Shown: positions 23,352 through 28,541 of the stretch, piece by piece | Layout: each line of letters starts with the position of its first letter | How positions within the stretch are numbered: position 1 is the first letter of the stretch | Assembly (NCBI RefSeq): GCF_042650605.1 | Contig: NZ_JBHSBN010000044.1 | Location: 1 to 28,541, forward strand | From: Micromonospora_J zhanjiangensis | GTDB lineage: Bacteria; Actinomycetota; Actinomycetes; Mycobacteriales; Micromonosporaceae | DNA: 28,541 nt | Direction of reading: 5' to 3' | Translations under genes and position numbers: made by a program | The notes under the pieces: model-generated | Database searches by the model: none | What the model saw: only the letters and a program-made list of their open reading frames with translations | What the model was told of the DNA's origin: nothing

Positions 23352-24885
23352 GGTCGAGATCGACCCCTTCCATGGCGGCCACCAGATCGTTGTCGCGCCA
23401 GCCGTGGGCCGCCTCGCGGACCACCCGGCCGGCGAACATCACCAGGACCCGGTCGCAGATACGCAGGTCGTCGAGTTCGTCGGAGACGACGAGCACGGTG
23501 CTGCCCCGGCGGCGTACGTCCTCGACGACGCCGAGCAGGGTCTGCTTCGAACGCACGTCGACCCCGGCGGTCGGCGTGATCAGGACCAGCAGCTTCGGGT
23601 CGTTGGCCAGCGCCCGGCCCATCACGACCTTCTGCTGGTTGCCCCCGGACAGCTCGGCGACCGGCACCCGCGGCCCGGCCGCCTTGATGGTCAGGTCCGC
23701 GATGGTCCGGCGGGCGATCGCGTCGCGCCGGGTCGGGGAGATGAACCCGTGCCGCCGGACCCGCTGCGGGACCGTCATCGTGACGTTCTCCCCGATGGAC
23801 AGCGCGGGCACCAGGCCCTCCCGGTGGCGGTCCTGCGGCACCAGGCCGACCCCCGCGGCGAGCGCGTCCGGCACGCTGCCCGGCCGCAGCGTACGACCGT
23901 CGAGGACGACGGTCCCGGCGACCGGACGGGCCAGCCCGACGATCGCCTCGGCCACCTCGACCTTGCCGCTGCCGCCACCGCCCGCGATGCCGACCACCTC
24001 GCCGGCCCGCGCGGTGAGCGAGAACTCGGCACCGGACCTGGTCACCAGGTCACGCACCGACAACACCACCGGTACGTCGTCGGCGGGCGGCGGGCGTTCA
24101 CCGGCCTCCGGCAGACTCACGTCCTCGCCGGTCATGGCGGCCACCAGGGCCGGGCGGCTCAACTGCGCCACCGGCGCGGTGACGATGTGCCGGGCGTCCC
24201 GGAACACCGTCACCTGGTCGCAGATCTCGTAGATCTCCTGCAGGTGGTGGCTGATGAACAGGAAGGTCACGCCCTGGGCCCGCAGGTCCCGGATCCGGTT
24301 GAACAGCCGGTTGATCGCGGCGGCGTCGAGCTGGGCGGTGGGCTCGTCGAGGATGATGAACCGCGCGCCGAAGGAGAGCGCCCGGGCGATCTCGAGCACC
24401 TGGCGCTGCTCCACCGACAGCGTCGCGGCCGGCTGCCGTACGTCCACGTCGACGGACCAGTCGGCGAGCAGTTGCGCCGCGGCCCGGCGTACGGCGCCCC
24501 AGCGGATCAGCCGGTCCACGCCGCGCGCGTGCCGGTTGAGGAAGAGGTTCTCCGCCACGGTCAGCGTGGGGATGATGGTGGACTTCTGGTAGACGCACGC
24601 CACCCGCTGCCGCCACGCGTCGCGGTCGCCGAGCGGGGGCGCCGGTCGGCCGTCGAAGGCGACGCACCCGGTGTCGGTGGTCTGCAGGCCGGTGAGGATG
24701 CTGACCAGGGTCGACTTGCCGGCACCGTTGCGGCCCACCAGGGCGTGCGTCTCACCCTGCCGGACCAGCAGGTCCACCCCGTCCAGCGCGACCGTCGAAC
24801 CGAACCGCTTGGTGACGTTCACCGCCTCGACGACGGGCCGGCCGTTGTCCGCCGGCCCGTCGTCGGTGCTCCGCCGGTCACTCAT
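23344..24885 (-). CDS. Sugar ABC transporter ATPase (CUT2) with degenerate second site
   Basis: The 513-aa tandem ATPase has in domain 1 Walker A GRNGAGKST (51-59), a weak signature LSVEQRQ (156-162) and Walker B FIILDEPT (176-183), followed by ISHH. In domain 2 the Walker A is GGGGSGK (302-308), a better match than is usual for CUT2 proteins, and the signature is canonical LSGGNQQ (412-418). However, Walker B reads LLVLITPT (432-439), with the Asp-Glu pair replaced by Ile-Thr. Only the first composite site can therefore be expected to hydrolyse ATP normally. The ATG at 24885 overlaps the binding-protein stop by 4 nt; a GTG at 24900 would add five residues. It works with the downstream permease. 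Confidence 0.9.
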   Translation of the reverse strand: MSDRRSTDDGPADNGRPVVEAVNVTKRFGSTVALDGVDLLVRQGETHALVGRNGAGKSTLVSILTGLQTTDTGCVAFDGRPAPPLGDRDAWRQRVACVYQKSTIIPTLTVAENLFLNRHARGVDRLIRWGAVRRAAAQLLADWSVDVDVRQPAATLSVEQRQVLEIARALSFGARFIILDEPTAQLDAAAINRLFNRIRDLRAQGVTFLFISHHLQEIYEICDQVTVFRDARHIVTAPVAQLSRPALVAAMTGEDVSLPEAGERPPPADDVPVVLSVRDLVTRSGAEFSLTARAGEVVGIAGGGGSGKVEVAEAIVGLARPVAGTVVLDGRTLRPGSVPDALAAGVGLVPQDRHREGLVPALSIGENVTMTVPQRVRRHGFISPTRRDAIARRTIADLTIKAAGPRVPVAELSGGNQQKVVMGRALANDPKLLVLITPTAGVDVRSKQTLLGVVEDVRRRGSTVLVVSDELDDLRICDRVLVMFAGRVVREAAHGWRDNDLVAAMEGVDLDHV

Positions 24886-25949
24886 CCGGCGTTGCCCCAC
24901 AGGGACTTGTCGTCGTACTTCAGGGTGGGTTGGCCGCCGATGCTGGCGCCGTCCAGGGTGACCAGCGGCGCGGCGAGCTGGTCCTCCAGCACGCCGTCGC
25001 GGACCTGGATGATGTTGCTGCCGTGGTCGGTGGGACCCGGCTGGAAGGTCTTGCCCTCGATCGCCGCCTTGACGTAGTAGAGACCGTACTTGGCGTACAG
25101 GTCGGCCGGCTGGCTGACGGTGGCGTCGATGAGGCCGCTCTTGATGTCCTTGAGTTCCTCGGGGATGCCGTCGTTGGAGACGATGAAGACGTGCTTCGGG
25201 TCGGTGGGCGGGACCTGCAGGCCCTTCTGCTTCAGGATCTGCAGCGTGCCGGCCAGCGCGAACGACGACTCCATGTAGATGCCCTTGACGTCGGGGTCCG
25301 ACGCGAGCCGGGTCTGCAGCTTGGCCGCGGCGACGTCACCCTTCCAGTCGGTGGCCTCGCCGAACACGGTGATGCCCGGGTAGTCCTTCTTCATGCACTC
25401 GTTGAACGCCTCGGTGCGGTCCCGGCCGTTGATCGAGTCGAGCCCGCCCTGGAGCATGACGACCTTGCCCTTGCCGCCGAGCTTGGTGCCGAGGAACTGG
25501 CAGGCCTTGGTGCCGTAGGCCCGGTTGTCGGCGCGGACCACCATGAAGACCTTGCCGGTGTCCGGCCGGGTGTCGATCGTGACGACCGGGATCTTCTTGC
25601 CGGCGAGCTGCTCCAGGGTCGGCGCGATGGCCGCGGTGTCCTGCGGCGCCATCACCACGCCCTTGACGCCCTGGCTGATGAAGGTCTGGGTGTTGGAGAT
25701 GAGGTTGGCGATGTCGTTCTGCGAGTTGGTCGTCTTGAGCTCGACGTCCAGCTCCTTGGCCGACTGCGGGACGTACTTGATGTAGGAGTTCCAGAAGTCG
25801 GTGTCCGAGCGGGGGTAGTCGACGCCGACCAGCGGCGCGGAGCCGCTGGCGCCGCCCCCGGGTGAGTCGCCGTTACCGCAGCCCGCGGTGAACATGGCGG
25901 CGCCGACCATCATCGTCAGGCCGACGCTCAGCAGTGCCTTGCGGTCCAC
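24882..25949 (-). CDS. Sugar-binding lipoprotein of CUT2 transporter, probably L-fucose
   Basis: The 355-aa solute-binding protein has the type-I periplasmic fold. The GTG at 25949 was chosen because AGGAG stands 4 nt upstream and it gives a compact lipoprotein signal (DRKALLSVGLTMMVGAAMFTAGC, cut before C24). The in-frame ATG at 25976 would add nine residues including that ribosome binding site. The mature domain contains PLVGVDYPRSDTDFWNSYIKY, VKGVVMAPQDTAAIAPTLEQL, VVTIDTRPDTGK and VSNDGIPEELKDI. It is distinct from the ChvE protein at 816. It is the first gene of the right fucose operon and likely the most expressed. The promoter and operator lie about 200 nt upstream (26141-26189). Confidence 0.9.
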   Translation of the reverse strand: MDRKALLSVGLTMMVGAAMFTAGCGNGDSPGGGASGSAPLVGVDYPRSDTDFWNSYIKYVPQSAKELDVELKTTNSQNDIANLISNTQTFISQGVKGVVMAPQDTAAIAPTLEQLAGKKIPVVTIDTRPDTGKVFMVVRADNRAYGTKACQFLGTKLGGKGKVVMLQGGLDSINGRDRTEAFNECMKKDYPGITVFGEATDWKGDVAAAKLQTRLASDPDVKGIYMESSFALAGTLQILKQKGLQVPPTDPKHVFIVSNDGIPEELKDIKSGLIDATVSQPADLYAKYGLYYVKAAIEGKTFQPGPTDHGSNIIQVRDGVLEDQLAAPLVTLDGASIGGQPTLKYDDKSLWGNAG

Positions 25950-26140
25950 CAGTCTCCTCTCGTGGTGCACGTCCATCCGGGTGCGGGACCCGCCCGCAGG
26001 TCCGGGCGGCCCGGTCGGCGTCCGGCGGTGTGCCAGGAGCGCGGCCCGTGTGTTGGTGGTCGAGGGTGTGTGTCGTCGTCGTACGGTCGGGTGCGCCGGA
26101 GGCGATCCCGGCGCAGGTCGGGTCCGGCTCTCGCCGGACC

Positions 26141-26189
26141 CGGCATACATCAGATGTCTTTTTATAGAGCAGCTCGCATCCCGTGTCTA
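26141..26189 (-). promoter_or_regulatory. Promoter and operator of the fucose transporter operon
   Basis: On the minus strand TAGACA (26189-26184), a 17-nt spacer and TATAAA (26166-26161) form a near-consensus sigma-70-type promoter. ACATCAGATGT (26147-26157), a palindrome apart from its central base, lies just downstream at the expected transcription start, an ideal place for a repressor. The same arrangement precedes rhaM (19095-19140). Confidence 0.75.
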
Positions 26190-26265
26190 GGGTGTGACCA
26201 CCACGGGTCCGCCGGGTGACCTCCCGGGGCAACGCGGGCCCGACCCGACGGGCTCGGCGGGCGCT

Positions 26266-26278
26266 GACATCTGATGTC
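26266..26278. promoter_or_regulatory. Second FadR-type operator, GACATCTGATGTC
   Basis: This 13-bp palindrome is perfect around a central T and is the best copy of the ACATC-N-GATGT motif. It lies 77 nt upstream of the -35 hexamer of the fucose-transporter promoter, suggesting cooperative binding or looping with the site at 26147-26157. Confidence 0.65.
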
Positions 26279-26398
26279 GACCACACGAAAGGGACACGGC
26301 GGACGGCTCGTCGCCGGCCGCCGCGACCTCGACCGGCCACCGGCGGCACCCGGTCGGCGCGCGCGTCGGGGCCCGGAACACCGCCGGGCCGCCGCTTG

Positions 26399-26418
26399 GA
26401 GAACGTTAACATCGATAC
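26399..26418 (+). promoter_or_regulatory. Shared 20-bp element, copy 2
   Basis: GAGAACGTTAACATCGATAC differs by one base from the copy at 379-398 in the xylanase/chvE interval. It is 212 nt upstream of the arabinofuranosidase start. It runs into a small inverted repeat ATACC-CTT-GGTAT (26414-26426). Confidence 0.5.
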
Positions 26419-26467
26419 CCTTGGTATTTCCAGAGCGTTTCGGCGGACGCGTTGACGCCGCTCGCCG

Positions 26468-26497
26468 TCGATGGGTACGTTCAGCGTCACCCATCGA
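26468..26497. repeat. 9-bp inverted repeat, TCGATGGGT / ACCCATCGA
   Basis: The arms at 26468-26476 and 26489-26497 are perfect complements around a 12-nt loop. It lies between the shared element and the LacI-like operator, so it may be a leader hairpin or a protein-binding site for the arabinofuranosidase gene. Confidence 0.45.
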
Positions 26498-26599
26498 TGC
26501 CAGGATGCTTCCGGGCTGCGTCGGCGGGCGGGCAGCCGCCGGCGACACCGTCCATGGACTCGACGGAGGCCGGCGCGCGCGGAAAATTCCAGTCCGTGT

Positions 26600-26613
26600 T
26601 GTTAGCGCTAACA
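26600..26613. promoter_or_regulatory. Perfect LacI-type operator upstream of arabinofuranosidase
   Basis: TGTTAGCGCTAACA is a perfect 14-bp palindrome with the central CG typical of LacI-family sites. It ends 16 nt before the GTG start codon and abuts the ribosome binding site, so a bound repressor would block transcription or early elongation. Near copies occur at 324-337 and 637-650. Confidence 0.7.
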
Positions 26614-26629
26614 GATCCCGGGAGATCCT

Positions 26630-28120
26630 GTGCCAGAGAACGAAAGCACACGCACGCGTCCCATCGGCTCCCGTCGGCGGCGGGCCCTGCTGGTCGCCGC
26701 CACGACCACGATCGCCCTCACCGGGGGCGGTGTCGCGGGCGCGCGACTGGCGTCGGCGGCTGCCGCCGGTTGCCAGGTCAGCTACACCGTCAGCTCCGAA
26801 TGGCAGGGCGGCTTCGGCGCCAACGTCGCCATCACCAACCTCGGCGACCCGATCACCTCCTGGCGACTGACCTGGACCTTCGGCGCCGGCCAGAGCATCC
26901 AACAACTCTGGAACGGCAGCTACACCCAGTCCGGCTCCCAGGTCACCGTCACCAACGCCTCGTACAACGGGAACCTCGGCACGGGTGCCAGCGCCAGCTT
27001 CGGCTTCAACGGCTCCTGGACCGGCAGCAACCCCGCCCCGACGTCGTTCGCCCTCAACGGGGTCGCCTGCAACGGCGGCACCACACCCACGACACCGGGA
27101 CCCACCACCCCGGGACCCACGACCCCGGCACCGACCACGCCGCCGCCCACCACCCCGCCGCCCGCGAGCAGCCTGCCGTGCGACATCTACGCCGCGGGCG
27201 GGACGCCCTGCGTGGCCGCGCACAGCACCACCCGCGCCCTGTACGCGGCCTACAACGGCAGCCTCTACCAGGTACGCCGATCCTCCGACAACACCACCCG
27301 CAACATCACCCCACTCAGCCCCGGCGGCGCGGCCAACGCGGCCACCCAGGACACCTTCTGCGCCAACACCACCTGCGTCATCACGATCATCTACGACCAG
27401 TCCGGACGCGGTAACAACCTCGGCTACCAGGGCTCGGGCGGCATCGGTGGGGCGGTCCAACCCGCGGTGGCGACCAGGGAGTCGCTGACGGTCGGCGGCG
27501 CGAAGGCGTACTCGCTCTTCATCCCCGGCAACAGCAGCTACTGGCGGGACGGTCACACGACCGGCATCCCGACCGGCAGCCAGCCGGAGGGCATGTACAT
27601 GGTGACCAGCGGGACGCACGTCAACAGCGGCTGCTGCTTCGACTACGGCAACAGCGAGACCACCCGCCGGGCCGACGGGGCCGGTGCGATGGACGCGATC
27701 AACTTCAGCACGAGCTGCTGGTTCGGCGGTTGCTCCGGCTCCGGCCCGTGGGTCCAGGCCGACCTGGAGTACGGCCTCTTCCCCGGCGGGAGCAGCTCGT
27801 GGAACCCGAACCAGCGGGCGTTCACCAGCAAGTTCGTCACCGCGATCCTGAAGAACAACGGCACCACCCGGATGGCGCTCAAGGGCAGCAACGCGCAGTC
27901 GGGCAGCCTCTACACCATCTACGACGGCGCACTGCCCAGGGGCTACAACCCGATGAAGAAGCAGGGCGCCATCATCCTCGGCAGCGGCGGTGACTGCTGC
28001 ATCAACAACTCCAACCAGAGCGTGGGCACCTTCTACGAGGGCGCCATGGTGGCGGGCTACCCGTCCGACGCCACCGAGAACGCGATCCAGGCGAACATCG
28101 TCGCCGCCGGCTACCGCTGA
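26630..28120 (+). CDS. Secreted alpha-L-arabinofuranosidase, CBM2-GH54
   Basis: The 496-aa secreted enzyme starts at GTG 26630 with GGGAG 5 nt upstream. A signal peptide (basic RRRR, hydrophobic core about 19-40, ASA site near 41-43) precedes a CBM2 cellulose/xylan-binding module (about 47-147, bounded by C48 and C147, with surface tryptophans). A Pro/Thr linker (148-180, PTTPGP-type repeats) follows, then a GH54 catalytic domain (183-496). GH54 features are PCDIYAAGGTPCVAAHSTTRALY, the vicinal cysteines GCCFDYG (334-340), a likely nucleophile E380 (ADLE) and a likely acid/base D455 (GSGGD), placed by recalled similarity to Aspergillus AbfB. It would remove arabinose side chains from arabinoxylan. 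The usual C-terminal CBM42 of GH54 enzymes is absent and the protein ends right after the catalytic domain. Confidence 0.92.
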   Translation: MPENESTRTRPIGSRRRRALLVAATTTIALTGGGVAGARLASAAAAGCQVSYTVSSEWQGGFGANVAITNLGDPITSWRLTWTFGAGQSIQQLWNGSYTQSGSQVTVTNASYNGNLGTGASASFGFNGSWTGSNPAPTSFALNGVACNGGTTPTTPGPTTPGPTTPAPTTPPPTTPPPASSLPCDIYAAGGTPCVAAHSTTRALYAAYNGSLYQVRRSSDNTTRNITPLSPGGAANAATQDTFCANTTCVITIIYDQSGRGNNLGYQGSGGIGGAVQPAVATRESLTVGGAKAYSLFIPGNSSYWRDGHTTGIPTGSQPEGMYMVTSGTHVNSGCCFDYGNSETTRRADGAGAMDAINFSTSCWFGGCSGSGPWVQADLEYGLFPGGSSSWNPNQRAFTSKFVTAILKNNGTTRMALKGSNAQSGSLYTIYDGALPRGYNPMKKQGAIILGSGGDCCINNSNQSVGTFYEGAMVAGYPSDATENAIQANIVAAGYR

Positions 28121-28144
28121 CGGGGTCGACCTGCTCCGGCGAGA

Positions 28145-28180
28145 AGGAGAGGGGCGCCGTTGCCGCGGCGCCCCTCTCCT
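28145..28180 (+). terminator. Strong terminator after arabinofuranosidase
   Basis: AGGAGAGGGGCGCCG (28145-28159) pairs perfectly over 15 bp with CGGCGCCCCTCTCCT (28166-28180) around a 6-nt loop, 24 nt after the stop codon. Confidence 0.9.
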
Positions 28181-28427
28181 ATTGACCGGCTCCGCAGCCG
28201 GCCGGCTCTTTCCCCTGGGATGCGCCTCGGACTCAGCAGGTGTTGGAGAAGTCTTCCCGTCGCGAGCCGCGCTCCAGCCGTTGTTCGATGCCATCGCCAG
28301 TTAGTCTTGGACAAGTTCTGTTCGCACCGAACACAACTTGTCCAAGACTGACAACGTCAAACGCTCTCTCAGCTACGAGCCCTGTCTTTGTGGTACAGCG
28401 GTAAGTTGAGTTCACCTGGAGCCTTTT
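28181..28427. other. Region between terminator and transposase, with hairpin; no gene supported
   Basis: No gene can be supported in these 247 nt. From about 28300 the sequence becomes clearly less GC-rich than the rest of the window. It contains a long hairpin (28300-28352) and lies downstream of the transposase stop, so the end of an insertion sequence should fall in here. The exact end and target duplication cannot be set because the other IS end is outside the window. Confidence 0.5.
28300..28352. repeat. Long hairpin, likely IS-associated
   Basis: AGTCTTGGACAAGTT (28303-28317) pairs perfectly with AACTTGTCCAAGACT (28335-28349). After one C-C mismatch the stem continues through T-GTTCG / CGAAC-A to a 3-nt CAC loop, giving 20 of 21 pairs. 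It may be a terminator for the transposase gene, or an IS tip abutting an inverted copy of itself. Confidence 0.7.
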
Positions 28428-28541
28428 TCAAAAGGGTCGGGTGGACCATCGATAGATCTCCAGCTTCGTAACAGTGCGTAGCACTCGTGGGAAGTCGTGG
28501 AGAGACCGGCGGTAGCCGGTCTTGAGGATCTTCCAGTTCTT
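28428..28541 (-). CDS. IS5-like DDE transposase, C-terminal end (cut by window edge)
   Basis: The last 37 codons and the TGA stop (28430-28428) of a minus-strand gene enter from the right edge. The peptide contains WKILKTGYRRSLHDFPRVLRT, resembling the common C-terminus of actinobacterial IS5-type transposases (W-x-I-L-x-T-x-Y-R-R-P/S-L-x-x-F). The DDE residues are outside the window, so family assignment is by this motif only. The lower GC content and the nearby hairpin support a mobile element. Confidence 0.65.
   Translation of the reverse strand, partial: KNWKILKTGYRRSLHDFPRVLRTVTKLEIYRWSTRPF

Larger units (their letters stand above)
25950..26629. promoter_or_regulatory. Divergent intergenic regulatory region, fucose transporter / arabinofuranosidase
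   Basis: No gene is supported in these 680 nt; open frames here lack a ribosome binding site or any recognisable product. The left part drives the minus-strand fucose operon (promoter 26161-26189, operators 26147 and 26266). The right part belongs to the plus-strand arabinofuranosidase (shared element 26399-26418, hairpin 26468-26497, LacI-type operator 26600-26613). Two regulatory systems therefore meet in one interval. Confidence 0.6.

Noticed and set aside
27075..27170. Short tandem repeats that could be taken for a repeat array or CRISPR-like structure
   Set aside because: They encode the Pro/Thr linker between CBM2 and GH54; there are no spacers.
26162..28294. Long minus-strand open frame opposite the arabinofuranosidase
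   Set aside because: It spans an intergenic region, a terminator and the complement of a clearly real GH54 gene; its composition is shadow-like with no recognisable domain.
28233..28415. Minus-strand open frame of about 60 codons across the hairpin
   Set aside because: It runs through both arms of the hairpin, has no ribosome binding site or known motif, and lies downstream of the transposase stop.
1..28541. tRNA, rRNA, CRISPR array, toxin-antitoxin or phage-defence genes
   Set aside because: Looked for by eye on both strands; none of the expected motifs or gene families was seen.

Overview
The window is high-GC DNA with long, tightly packed and often 4-nt-overlapping genes, many GTG starts and strong GGAGG-type ribosome binding sites. 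This is typical of an actinomycete. The mix of a secreted GH10 xylanase, a CBM2-GH54 arabinofuranosidase, CUT2-type sugar ABC transporters and an NnaR-like nitrate regulator suggests a Micromonosporaceae-like soil saprophyte; the genus is inference only.

Layout. (1) 1-4.9 kb holds pentose/xylan genes: the 5' end of a GH10 xylanase (minus strand, cut by the left edge), a 658-nt regulatory interval with LacI-type operators, then a plus-strand chvE-gguA-gguB multiple-monosaccharide ABC transporter ending in a strong terminator. (2) 4.9-14.0 kb holds a minus-strand assimilatory nitrate operon, in transcription order narK, nasA, a FAD/[2Fe-2S] reductase, nirB, nirD and a HemD-winged-helix regulator (NnaR type). 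The genes from nasA onward overlap by 4 nt. (3) 14.2-25.9 kb holds an apparently complete non-phosphorylative L-fucose (6-deoxy-sugar) catabolic locus in two minus-strand operons around a divergent FadR/GntR regulator (19208-19909, plus). The right operon is sugar-binding protein, ATPase, permease, L-fuconate dehydratase, lactonase. The left operon is RhaM mutarotase, Zn-alcohol dehydrogenase, KduD-like SDR, FAH-family hydrolase, SDR, aldo/keto reductase. Both operons start at promoters carrying the same operator-like sequence around ACATCAGATGT / ACATATGATGT. (4) 25.95-26.63 kb is a dense divergent regulatory interval. (5) 26.63-28.12 kb is a secreted CBM2-GH54 alpha-L-arabinofuranosidase with a textbook terminator. 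(6) The right end is less GC-rich and carries a long hairpin and the 3' end of an IS5-like transposase.

How the genes fit together. The xylanase, arabinofuranosidase and ChvE/Ggu transporter would release and import xylan-derived pentoses. They are tied together by TGTTAGCGCTAACA-like operators and a shared 20-bp element seen at both ends of the window, 26 kb apart. The fucose locus would import L-fucose, equilibrate its anomers, oxidise it to the lactone, hydrolyse it to fuconate, dehydrate, oxidise and split it to pyruvate and L-lactate. It carries four dehydrogenases for two textbook oxidation steps. The nitrate operon lies between these two carbon modules.
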